This document shows positions 1 through 5,970 of a stretch of DNA of 8,655 nucleotides, one piece after another; within the stretch, counting starts at the first letter, position 1; each line of letters opens with the position of its first letter. A program made the translations under genes and the position numbers. The DNA comes from CAKVLS01 sp045638465 (GTDB lineage: Bacteria > Bacillota > Clostridia > Christensenellales > UBA1242), in the NCBI GenBank assembly GCA_045638465.1, contig JAZUBK010000021.1:1-8655 (forward strand), in the 5' to 3' direction. The notes beneath the pieces are model-generated. The model was not told where the DNA came from. It saw only the letters and a list, made by a program, of their open reading frames with translations, and made no database searches.

Positions 1-24
1 CCGACTTCGATATACATATCTTTA

Positions 25-33
25 TGTTATAAT
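25..33 (+). promoter_or_regulatory. Extended -10 promoter of the tcdA operon
   Basis: A perfect TATAAT at 28-33 is preceded by TG one base upstream (25-26), the extended -10 form that needs little -35 contact. The -35 region at about 5-11 (CTTCGAT) is poor. Counting seven bases from the end of the -10 puts +1 at base 40, which is the A of the tcdA start codon, so the transcript would have no leader. No Shine-Dalgarno sequence lies before that ATG. Confidence 0.7.
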
Positions 34-39
34 CAAATT

Positions 40-726
40 ATGGAAAGATTATCTAGGACAGAACTTGTTTTGGGCAAGGAAAAAATAAATAAATTGCAAA
101 ATTCATGCGTAGCTGTTTTTGGTATAGGTGGCGTAGGCGGATATGTAGTTGAAGCTTTGGCTCGTAGCGGCGTGGGGCATCTTATACTTATTGATGGTGA
201 TGTTGTAGCAAAAAGCAATATAAATAGACAAATAATTGCGCTAAACTCAACGATTGGCAGACCAAAAGTAGACGTAATGAAAGAGCGTATATTTGATATA
301 AACCCAGACATTAAGGTTGATATATACAACTGCTTTTTTGAAAAAGATAAAAAAGATAGCATAGACATATCAAAAGCAGACTATGTTGTAGATTGTATAG
401 ACAGAATAACTAACAAAATTGACCTTATTGAGTGGGCAAAAAATAGTGGTAAAAAGGTTATCAGTGCGATGGGGGCTGGAAACAAACTAGACCCAACCGT
501 GTTTGAAGTGGAGGATATTTATAAAACATCTGTTTGTCCTCTTGCCAAGGTTATGCGAAAATTATTGAAAGAACGAAAAATTGCAGACCTAAAAGTAGTT
601 TATAGCAAAGAACTTCCGATAAAAAATGACCAGGCTTACGATGGTAAGGCTGTTTGCGGAAGTGTAGCGTTTGTTCCCTCTTGTATGGGATTGATTATTG
701 CGGGGCAGGTAATAAAAGATTTATAA
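40..726 (+). CDS. tcdA: tRNA threonylcarbamoyladenosine dehydratase (TcdA/CsdL family, E1-like)
   Basis: This 228-residue protein belongs to the ThiF/MoeB/E1 superfamily. Family members of the TcdA type use ATP to cyclise N6-threonylcarbamoyladenosine at tRNA position 37 to the hydantoin form ct6A, tuning decoding of ANN codons; they act in the cytoplasm. Visible features: the Rossmann nucleotide-binding motif GIGGVGG (residues 28-34), the acidic turn LIDGD (50-54), SNINRQ (59-64) carrying the E1-type Arg, the ADYVVDCIDR stretch (113-122), SAMGAGNKLDP (142-152), TSVCPLAKVMRK (163-174) and the C-terminal GSVAFVPSCMGL (207-218). These last two separate TcdA from ThiF and MoeB. It is slightly shorter than the E. 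coli enzyme (about 268 residues), mostly at the C-terminus. The ATG at 40 is the first usable start after the promoter. It is the first gene of an operon with the TtcA-like gene, whose ATG shares one base with this stop codon. Confidence 0.9.
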   Translation: MERLSRTELVLGKEKINKLQNSCVAVFGIGGVGGYVVEALARSGVGHLILIDGDVVAKSNINRQIIALNSTIGRPKVDVMKERIFDINPDIKVDIYNCFFEKDKKDSIDISKADYVVDCIDRITNKIDLIEWAKNSGKKVISAMGAGNKLDPTVFEVEDIYKTSVCPLAKVMRKLLKERKIADLKVVYSKELPIKNDQAYDGKAVCGSVAFVPSCMGLIIAGQVIKDL

Positions 727-1550
727 TGGAAAAATTTGAAGAAGTAGAAAGAAGTTTAATAAAAAAATTCCGTAGCACTATCTGGCGTAAGTTTGTTAGA
801 GGTGTGAGCGAATATGATATGATCCAACCTGGCGACAAAATTGCAGTTTGTATCTCTGGTGGCAAAGATTCTATGTTACTTGCAAAGTGCATACAAGAAT
901 TGCAAAAGCACTGGCTTGTAAAATTTGATGCGGAGTTTATCGTAATGGACCCTGGTTATGCCAAACAAAACAGGGCTCTTATCGAAAGCAACGCAAAACT
1001 TTTGAATATTCCGATCAAGATATTCGAAAGTGATATTTTTGAGTCTGTTGAGAATATTACTGATTCGCCATGTTATCTTTGTGCACGTATGAGAAGGGGT
1101 TGTTTATACGAATACACCCAAAGCCTAGGTTGTAACAAAATTGCCCTTGGTCATCACTTTGATGATGCTATCGAAACAATACTTATAAGTATGTTTTATG
1201 GGGCGGAATACAAAACAATGATGCCTAAGCTAAAAAGCACTAGCCATATAGGTATGGAACTTATAAGACCTATGTATTTGATCAAAGAAGAAGATATAAT
1301 ACATTGGCGTGACTATCATGAGCTTGAATTTTTAAGATGTGCATGTAAACTTACCGAAAAGACCGAAACAGGTGAAATGGAATCAAAGCGAAAAGAAGTA
1401 AAAGAATTGATAGCAAAATTAAAACAAAACTATGAGAATATTGATATCAATATTTTTAGAAGTATACATAATGTAAATTTAGATACCGTTATCGGTTATA
1501 AGCAAGACGGCAAATCAATTAGTTTTTTGGATAAATATAAGGACAAATAA
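726..1550 (+). CDS. ttcA: TtcA-family tRNA 2-thiolation enzyme (PP-loop ATPase, Fe-S type)
   Basis: A 274-residue member of the TilS/TtcA PP-loop family. TtcA enzymes adenylate a tRNA cytidine (C32) and replace its 2-oxygen with sulfur, using a [4Fe-4S] cluster held by three cysteines. Here the PP-loop SGGKDS is at residues 44-49, a CxxC pair at C116 and C119 (CYLC), the conserved GHHFDDAIET at 142-151, and a third cysteine in RCAC (C205 or C207). TilS lacks this cysteine set, so TtcA is the better call; the exact nucleotide modified is inferred from the family. The start chosen is the ATG at 726, in the arrangement TAATG with the tcdA stop, which suggests translational coupling since the nearest purine-rich stretch (AGGT near 707) is weak and distant. 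An in-frame TTG at 654 would add 24 residues lying wholly inside tcdA and is not favoured. Confidence 0.82.
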   Translation: MEKFEEVERSLIKKFRSTIWRKFVRGVSEYDMIQPGDKIAVCISGGKDSMLLAKCIQELQKHWLVKFDAEFIVMDPGYAKQNRALIESNAKLLNIPIKIFESDIFESVENITDSPCYLCARMRRGCLYEYTQSLGCNKIALGHHFDDAIETILISMFYGAEYKTMMPKLKSTSHIGMELIRPMYLIKEEDIIHWRDYHELEFLRCACKLTEKTETGEMESKRKEVKELIAKLKQNYENIDINIFRSIHNVNLDTVIGYKQDGKSISFLDKYKDK

Positions 1551-1555
1551 AAAAA

Positions 1556-2086
1556 ATGAGAATATGTTTTATAAGACACGCAAGTGACGTAAAGCCAAAA
1601 GTTTTGGGTGAGGACACTTCAATATCTATGGCAGGAAAAATGCAAGTAAAAAATGCAATAAGATATTATGACAAAGAAAATATAAAAATGATATATACAT
1701 CACCTTGCAAAAGGGCAGTTCAAACTGCAGAGATTATCGCAAAAAGATATAACGTTCCGATAGTTGTACTAAATGAGCTTACCGAAAGAATTAAGTTTGA
1801 TTACAAAAAAGGTTCTGCCGACGAAAAGTTGTTTATGGAAAACTACCTAAACTATGATTTTGATACCGATAAGTTTGAAAGCTGCAAAAAATATATTGAC
1901 CGAAATTTCAAGGCCTTTGACCAAATAATTAATAACCATTATGAAAAAGGCGAAAATGTTATTTTGGTTGGACATAGTGCAACCCTTTATGCTCTAAACA
2001 CATACTTTACTGGAATACCAAAAGACAACCAAATTGTTTGGCTTCAATGTGGCAACTGCAGTATGGTCAAATTTGAAAAACGCTAA
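1556..2086 (+). CDS. Histidine phosphatase superfamily protein (phosphoglycerate-mutase-like)
   Basis: A 176-residue single-domain branch-1 histidine phosphatase. The catalytic motif reads IRHA (residues 6-9; R7 and the phosphorylated H8) in place of the commoner RHG. The second arginine is R53 in the SPCKRAVQTAE segment (49-59), a likely acid/base Glu is E75 or E78 in LNELTER, and the second histidine is H140 in VGHSATLYAL. This complete set predicts an active phosphatase, but substrates in the family range from sugar phosphates and nucleotides to alpha-ribazole phosphate and proteins, so none is assigned. There is no cobamide gene nearby to support a CobC role. It starts five bases after the ttcA stop with a modest AAGGA at about 1539-1543, so it is the third gene of the tcdA operon. 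Transcription then ends at the hairpin that overlaps its stop codon. Confidence 0.85.
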   Translation: MRICFIRHASDVKPKVLGEDTSISMAGKMQVKNAIRYYDKENIKMIYTSPCKRAVQTAEIIAKRYNVPIVVLNELTERIKFDYKKGSADEKLFMENYLNYDFDTDKFESCKKYIDRNFKAFDQIINNHYEKGENVILVGHSATLYALNTYFTGIPKDNQIVWLQCGNCSMVKFEKR

Positions 2087-2110
2087 AAAGACTTTTATAG
2101 TCTTTTTTTT
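2085..2110 (+). terminator. Intrinsic terminator of the tcdA-ttcA-phosphatase operon
   Basis: A perfect 9-bp stem, AAAAAGACT (2085-2093) with AGTCTTTTT (2099-2107), closes a five-base loop and runs into eight consecutive T's (2103-2110). The left arm begins within the phosphatase stop codon. The A-rich left arm could also serve as a T tract for opposite-strand transcription, but no convergent gene is present. Confidence 0.8.
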
Positions 2111-2112
2111 AT

Positions 2113-2141
2113 TTTACTAAATAAGGCTTTTGTGGTATATT
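2113..2141 (+). promoter_or_regulatory. Promoter of the rlmD-like gene
   Basis: A -35 candidate TTTACT (2113-2118) is spaced 17 bases from the -10 TATATT (2136-2141), and TGG (2133-2135) gives an extended -10. The predicted +1 is about base 2148, only four bases before the ATG at 2152, and there is no Shine-Dalgarno sequence in between. Confidence 0.65.
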
Positions 2142-2151
2142 ACAAATAGAA

Positions 2152-3477
2152 ATGAAAACTCTTGATATAATTGATTTTGGAAATAATGGAGAAGGCATTG
2201 CCAAAGATGAGGGCAAGGTCTATTTTGTGCCAAAAACAATCGTTGGCGAAAAAGTACAAGTAAAGGTTGTAAAAGAAAAAAGCAACTTTTGTAATTGTAA
2301 ACTTGAAACAGTTTTGACCGAGGACAAAAAAAGAATCAAACCTGTATGCAAGTATTTTGATATTTGTGGCGGTTGTCAGTTGCAACATCTTGGGTACACA
2401 GACCAGTTGCCTCAAAAGAGAATATCAACCCAAAATACAATTAACAAAATATCAAAACTAAATGTTGAGATTGATGACATTTTGCCAAGCGACAAAAATT
2501 ATCATTATCGTAACAAAATGGTTTTTGCTTTTGATAAATTTTCAAACCTATGTATGCATGATGAAAGTGGCAAATTGTTTGAAGTAGATTTTTGCCATTT
2601 GGCTACTATGGGTATAAATAAGATTTTGTCTATAGTAGGGGATTTTGTAAAAAGTTCTAATCTCAAAGGTTATGACCCAATTACAAAAAAAGGTTTGCTT
2701 AGATACTTAGTTATAAGAGAACTAAATGATGAATTTTTGATAACGCTAGTTTGCACCAAGACTGAAGTTCCTGGCATTAAAAATTTGATAAAAGCCCTAG
2801 ATGACAACTTCATTAAGTATGGACTTTTTGTAAATGTAAATACATCAAATAGCTCACTTATTTTGACCGAAAAATTTGTGCATATTTGTGGCCTAAAAAA
2901 CTTAGTTGGAAAATATACTTGCAAAAATGGAAAGGTTATCAAATACCCAATTTCACCATTATCTTTTATGCAAGTAAATGACAACATAAAAGAAAAAATT
3001 TATGATATGGCACAAGAGACTTTGAAAGGTACAAAGTTAATTATCGACGCTTATAGCGGAGCAGGTCTTTTGACTGCGATTTTATCCCAAGTTGCAGACC
3101 AAGTGGTCGGAATAGAGATAGTTTCTCAAGCAACAAAAGACGCTGATGACCTTGCAAGAGCAAACAATATAACAAATATGAGAAATATAAATTCCGACTG
3201 TGTAGTCGGTATAGATAAAGCCCTAAACAAAGGCAAATTCGACGATTTTGCGATTGTGCTAGATCCCCCAAGAAAAGGTGCCGACCAAGTGGTCTTGGAT
3301 AAAGTAATTTCGCTATCGCCAAACAAAATTATTTATATTTCTTGCAACCCTGCAACACTAGCAAGAGATCTTGTCACCTTGACAAAAAAATACAAAATTG
3401 CAAAAATACTTCCTTGTGATATGTTCCCAAATACATCTGAAGTTGAGACTTTTGTTGTTTTGGAAATAAAAAAATAA
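2152..3477 (+). CDS. rlmD: 23S rRNA (uracil-5-)-methyltransferase, RlmD/RumA family
   Basis: This 441-residue enzyme has the full RumA layout. An N-terminal TRAM-type RNA-binding domain (about 1-55, with GNNGEGIAK near 10-18) is followed by the [4Fe-4S] cysteines C66, C72 and C75 (CxxxxxCGGCQLQH) and C148 (VDFCHLA), then the SAM-dependent methyltransferase domain. The cofactor motif is IDAYSGAGLLTA (298-309), the catalytic segment DPPRKG starts at D371, the nucleophile is C398 in SCNPATLARDL, and the likely base is E432 in SEVETFVVLE. The family transfers methyl from SAM to C5 of uridine in 23S rRNA. In Bacillota one such enzyme can modify both U747 and U1939 (RlmCD), so the exact target is not settled by sequence. 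It has its own promoter with almost no leader. The aac(6')-like gene 34 bases downstream is probably co-transcribed. Confidence 0.9.
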   Translation: MKTLDIIDFGNNGEGIAKDEGKVYFVPKTIVGEKVQVKVVKEKSNFCNCKLETVLTEDKKRIKPVCKYFDICGGCQLQHLGYTDQLPQKRISTQNTINKISKLNVEIDDILPSDKNYHYRNKMVFAFDKFSNLCMHDESGKLFEVDFCHLATMGINKILSIVGDFVKSSNLKGYDPITKKGLLRYLVIRELNDEFLITLVCTKTEVPGIKNLIKALDDNFIKYGLFVNVNTSNSSLILTEKFVHICGLKNLVGKYTCKNGKVIKYPISPLSFMQVNDNIKEKIYDMAQETLKGTKLIIDAYSGAGLLTAILSQVADQVVGIEIVSQATKDADDLARANNITNMRNINSDCVVGIDKALNKGKFDDFAIVLDPPRKGADQVVLDKVISLSPNKIIYISCNPATLARDLVTLTKKYKIAKILPCDMFPNTSEVETFVVLEIKK

Positions 3478-3511
3478 TAGTGTATTTTGATGTGCAAAAA
3501 GGAGAAATATT

Positions 3512-3949
3512 TTGATAAAAAAAGCAACAAAAAAGGATATAAAAATATTGGCTTTACTTGCTATCAAGTTGTGGCCTGAGCACACCCTTGATGAACTAAT
3601 TTCTGACTTTGAAAATTTGCTTTGTGATAGTAAATCAAAGTGCTTTATAAAATATCATGAAGGTAGCCCAGTTGGCTTTGCTCACTGCGGTCTTAGAAGT
3701 GATTATGTAGAAGGTACAACCTCATCGCCTGTTGGTTATCTTGAGGGGATATTTGTAGAGAGTACGTTTAGAAACTTGGGTTTTGCAAAGGAACTTATTG
3801 TAGCTTGTGAAGAGTGGGCAAAGCAAAAAGGGTGCAACGAATTTGCTAGTGACTGTGAGGCTTCAAATATTAATAGTTTGAATTTTCACCTTGCTGTTGG
3901 TTTTGAAAAAGCAAACGAAATTATCTGCTTTAGAAAATTAATAAAGTAG
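3512..3949 (+). CDS. AAC(6')-like aminoglycoside N-acetyltransferase (GNAT family)
   Basis: A 145-residue GNAT protein whose conserved blocks resemble the chromosomal aminoglycoside 6'-N-acetyltransferases of the AAC(6')-Ic type, as recalled from that family: LWPEH (residues 20-24), LRSDYVEGTTSSPVGYLEGIFV (61-82), the acetyl-CoA loop RNLGFA (87-92), EEWAKQKGCNEFASDCE (100-116), NINSLNFHLAVGFE (119-132) and IICFRK (137-142). Length also matches. Such enzymes acetylate the 6'-amino group of amikacin, tobramycin or kanamycin-like drugs, but some chromosomal members confer resistance weakly or only when overexpressed. The start is a TTG at 3512, supported by AAGGAG at 3499-3504 with seven bases between; no ATG in frame sits better. 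It follows the rlmD-like gene without a terminator or evident promoter. Base use looks like its neighbours, with no sign of recent transfer. Confidence 0.83.
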   Translation: MIKKATKKDIKILALLAIKLWPEHTLDELISDFENLLCDSKSKCFIKYHEGSPVGFAHCGLRSDYVEGTTSSPVGYLEGIFVESTFRNLGFAKELIVACEEWAKQKGCNEFASDCEASNINSLNFHLAVGFEKANEIICFRKLIK

Positions 3950-3963
3950 TTAATTATTTTGCT

Positions 3964-4000
3964 TTGTACTATATTTTTGATAAACTATAACATATAGGAG
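3964..4000 (+). promoter_or_regulatory. Promoter and ribosome binding site of the lipoprotein operon
   Basis: TTGTAC (3964-3969) and TATAAC (3986-3991) are separated by 16 bases and would start transcription near 3998. AGGAG at 3996-4000, eight bases before the ATG at 4009, is a good ribosome binding site, but it would lie right at the 5' end of that transcript, so an upstream start or read-through from the acetyltransferase gene may also supply message. Confidence 0.45.
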
Positions 4001-4008
4001 ATAAATAT

Positions 4009-4674
4009 ATGAGGTTGAAAAAAATTTTATCAGCGATAATGGTTTGTGTTTTGTCATTATTTTTGGTGGCGTGTGGAAACAGCCCAAAAGAAAAAGTAGC
4101 AACCATAAATCCTGATGACGATATTATAATGACAATTTACGCCTACGATGGTGCGGGAGAAAGTAGATTTGGTCTTATGAATTTAGGCCATAGTTTTTTG
4201 TCTTTTGAAAACGTAACAGAAGAGAGTGTGATGATCGGAAATTATGAACTTGCAGCTGGAGATATTGTTACTATTAGCACTTGGTGTATATCAGACCATT
4301 TCGGAATTTGGTACAACACAGAAAGCAATTATATAAAGTATTATGACAAATACAACGGTAGATTTTCTGTTTCAGTTGGTTTAAAAAAAGATAGCCTTGA
4401 TGACTTAAAAAAATACATGTCAAAAAATGATACTTGGCTACCTACAAAAAACTGCACTAATTTTTCAGTAGGACTATGGAATACATTATGTGCAAAAGGT
4501 GAGAGGCTAAAAACTCCTCTTATCTATACTCCGAGCGGACTAGTTAAAGATATCAAATCTTTTACAACCTTTGAAAAGAACAAGTCAATTACAGTAAGTG
4601 ATAGATTTGGATATTTTGACAACAACAAAAACTTTATTCAATATGCCTTTGATAAGGCCATAGTGGAGGTGTAA
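4009..4674 (+). CDS. Lipoprotein with a putative permuted papain-like (NlpC/P60-related) domain
   Basis: A 221-residue secreted lipoprotein. The N-terminus has Lys residues (MRLKK), a hydrophobic core and the lipobox LVAC (19-22), so C22 would be lipidated and the protein anchored outside the cytoplasmic membrane. The mature part carries LGHSFLSFENV (59-69), GNYELAAGDIVTISTW (77-92), DHFGIWYNTE (96-105), KNCTNFSVGLWN (147-158) and TPSGLVKDIKSF (174-185). A His in a GHSFL context followed much later by a Cys in NCxxF matches the order in circularly permuted NlpC/P60 or papain-like folds (LRAT, YiiX and DUF4105-like groups), with H61 and C149 as the catalytic candidates. Similar GHxF...GIWYN...NCxxF proteins occur in gut Bacillota as far as I recall; no activity is known to me. 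A peptidase, amidase or acyltransferase is possible. It leads a run of closely spaced genes of unknown function. Confidence 0.72.
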   Translation: MRLKKILSAIMVCVLSLFLVACGNSPKEKVATINPDDDIIMTIYAYDGAGESRFGLMNLGHSFLSFENVTEESVMIGNYELAAGDIVTISTWCISDHFGIWYNTESNYIKYYDKYNGRFSVSVGLKKDSLDDLKKYMSKNDTWLPTKNCTNFSVGLWNTLCAKGERLKTPLIYTPSGLVKDIKSFTTFEKNKSITVSDRFGYFDNNKNFIQYAFDKAIVEV

Positions 4675-4675
4675 T

Positions 4676-4921
4676 ATGCTAAAGAAAATTCTACTTATAA
4701 CACTTTCTATAATAGATGCGCTTTTGTTATACTATGGCATCTGCCATATATCTGCAGGTCTAGATGCTCCAGTACTTATTGGGCCATCTGGAAATGCGTA
4801 TTTTATGGGGCTTCATATTATGGGGTTTGTATTTATGGCTATATTTGCAGTTTTGCTTATTGTGATAATTATGATTGCTTTGTATATGAAACCAAAAGGA
4901 AAACAAAATGAAAAAAGTTAA
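4676..4921 (+). CDS. Small two-helix membrane protein of unknown function
   Basis: An 81-residue protein I do not recognise. It has two hydrophobic segments, about residues 5-25 and 45-70, joined by a short loop with GLDAPVLIGPSGNAYFMG (28-45). It ends in a basic tail (MKPKGKQNEKS). The positive residues at both ends predict that N- and C-termini face the cytoplasm, with the loop outside. The ATG at 4676 is well supported: GGAGGT at 4665-4670, inside the end of the lipoprotein gene, is five bases away, and the ATG lies one base past that gene's stop codon. The last 14 bases overlap the next gene in another frame. Context suggests a partner of the lipoprotein at the envelope, which is inference only. 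Confidence 0.7.
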   Translation: MLKKILLITLSIIDALLLYYGICHISAGLDAPVLIGPSGNAYFMGLHIMGFVFMAIFAVLLIVIIMIALYMKPKGKQNEKS

Positions 4922-5402
4922 TATTGATGTTTATAATGAATATCTAAAAACAAAATCTGATCTTGATTTTTATTTTTCTATTATGTTTGAAAACCTAGAT
5001 TATTTTACTGTAGCTGATGATTTTATTGTGATGAAAAAAGGTGAAAAGGTAGAGGTTATCGAAGATAAGTTTTCTTCTATAGAATTTATAACCTATGTGT
5101 ATAAACCATTTTTTGATAGTCTAAAAGATAAAAAGCTTGTCGAAGGCGAAACTTTGGATAAAATGTTTGAATATACTTTTTCTAGAACTATAAGGGCTGC
5201 AAAAGATAATATCTATGTAATGATTCACGCAGGGTCAAAAGAACTTTTTGAAGGTCGCTTTGACGATGAGATTATAGAGAGAATAAACAAAAAAGCCTTT
5301 GAACTATTTTCTCAAATAGACAATAGCGTAGACAGAGAAGTATATTTTGAAATAGAGGCCCAAGTAAAACAATTTATAAAGGATTATGGTTTAGATGGCT
5401 AA
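4908..5402 (+). CDS. Soluble protein of unknown function
   Basis: A 164-residue protein with no signal peptide, no membrane segment and no motif I recognise. It is rich in Asp, Glu, Lys, Phe and Tyr and looks mostly helical; a short beta-like stretch (DDFIVMKKGEKVEVIED, about 37-53) breaks the pattern. Two cytoplasmic helices may follow at about 79-111 and 121-160. The start ATG at 4908 lies inside the preceding gene, with AAAGGAAA at about 4896-4903 as ribosome binding site, and its stop codon overlaps the next start by eight bases. Overlaps at both ends argue for translational coupling and a fixed ratio with the membrane proteins on either side. A cytoplasmic partner of those proteins is a reasonable guess, not a demonstrated role. 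Confidence 0.7.
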   Translation: MKKVNIDVYNEYLKTKSDLDFYFSIMFENLDYFTVADDFIVMKKGEKVEVIEDKFSSIEFITYVYKPFFDSLKDKKLVEGETLDKMFEYTFSRTIRAAKDNIYVMIHAGSKELFEGRFDDEIIERINKKAFELFSQIDNSVDREVYFEIEAQVKQFIKDYGLDG

Positions 5403-5919
5403 AGAAGATTTAGAAAAAGAGCAAGTGACCGAAAATGATGAAATAACTACACAAAGAGAAACTTTTTGGAGTATCTTTAGTATATTGTCTGCGATAATCT
5501 ATTCCGTATTTATATTTGTAGGTCTTGATTATACGGGTTCAAAGTCATTTGCTATTGTTTTGATTTGTTTTGAGGCTGCATATGTTATTTCACTTATATT
5601 TGTTATTGTTTTGTCCAAGGACAAATCAAAAAGGGCTTTGAGAATAAAAAATTATAAAAGTGCTGTGAAACTCTTGAAGGCTTTTTCGACTATTGTTTGT
5701 TTGGTGCTTTCTATCAGTGTTATTATCAATAGTGCAACATCTTTTGAGTGGTCAAACTTTTTGGACGTATGTTACAAATTATTTATGATACTTTTTTCTT
5801 TAATTTCAGTGGCTTTTTCGGTATGGTCCATTGTTTTTAGAAACAAGATAGAGCAAACCAAATCGCTTTTGAAAGAAAAACTAAAAGAAAATTGGGAAGA
5901 TTCAAAAATAAAACGCTAA
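5395..5919 (+). CDS. Four-helix membrane protein of unknown function
   Basis: A 174-residue integral membrane protein I do not recognise. An acidic, hydrophilic N-terminus (1-23) precedes four predicted helices at about 24-44, 52-73, 93-112 and 123-147. A basic loop (KDKSKRALRIKNYKSAVK, 75-92) lies between helices 2 and 3, and a charged C-terminal tail (149-174) looks like a short amphipathic or coiled helix. The positive-inside rule places both termini and the central loop in the cytoplasm. There are no conserved intramembrane charges, so a transporter is not suggested. The ATG at 5395 overlaps the stop of the upstream gene by eight bases; AAAGGA at 5377-5382 is a rather distant ribosome binding site, so coupling to upstream translation probably matters. 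It appears to be the last gene of the transcript that starts at the lipoprotein. Confidence 0.68.
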   Translation: MAKEDLEKEQVTENDEITTQRETFWSIFSILSAIIYSVFIFVGLDYTGSKSFAIVLICFEAAYVISLIFVIVLSKDKSKRALRIKNYKSAVKLLKAFSTIVCLVLSISVIINSATSFEWSNFLDVCYKLFMILFSLISVAFSVWSIVFRNKIEQTKSLLKEKLKENWEDSKIKR

Positions 5920-5940
5920 ATTAATAGGGTTTTATTTTTT
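5904..5940 (+). terminator. Possible AT-rich terminator at the end of the lipoprotein operon
   Basis: Bases 5904-5914 (five A, T, four A, C) pair perfectly over 11 bp with 5929-5939 around a 14-base loop, and the right arm ends in a run of T's to 5940. Only one pair is G-C, so the hairpin would be weak. It spans the stop codon of the four-helix protein. Confidence 0.35.
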
Positions 5941-5944
5941 TATT

Positions 5945-5965
5945 TGCTATAATAAATCTAGGTGA
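5945..5965 (+). promoter_or_regulatory. Extended -10 promoter and ribosome binding site of the Lys-tailed membrane protein
   Basis: A perfect TATAAT (5948-5953) is preceded by TGC (5945-5947), an extended -10; no good -35 is seen 17 bases upstream. The predicted +1 is near 5960. AGGTGA at 5960-5965 complements the 16S rRNA 3' end and is five bases before the ATG at 5971, so the message would begin almost at its ribosome binding site. Confidence 0.6.
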
Positions 5966-5970
5966 AATAT

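Noticed and set aside
9..20. GATAT-AC-ATATC palindrome upstream of tcdA
   Set aside because: Five AT-rich pairs near the window edge with no second copy; not enough to call an operator.
654..725. Longer ttcA-like reading frame from a TTG at 654
   Set aside because: The extra 24 residues lie inside tcdA, have no ribosome binding site and precede the natural MEKFEEVERS start that touches the tcdA stop.
2140..3530. Several open minus-strand frames of 65-105 codons opposite the rlmD-like gene
   Set aside because: They are antisense to a well-conserved gene, have Cys/Phe/Leu-rich compositions typical of shadow frames, and lack ribosome binding sites.
3936..3960. AATTAA/TTAATT hairpin at the end of the acetyltransferase gene as a terminator
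   Set aside because: Six A-T pairs only and a short interrupted T run; too weak to call.
5962..5970. GTG start for the six-helix protein, read as leaderless
   Set aside because: The AGGTGA containing this GTG is an ideal ribosome binding site for the ATG at 5971, so the latter is preferred, though not proven.
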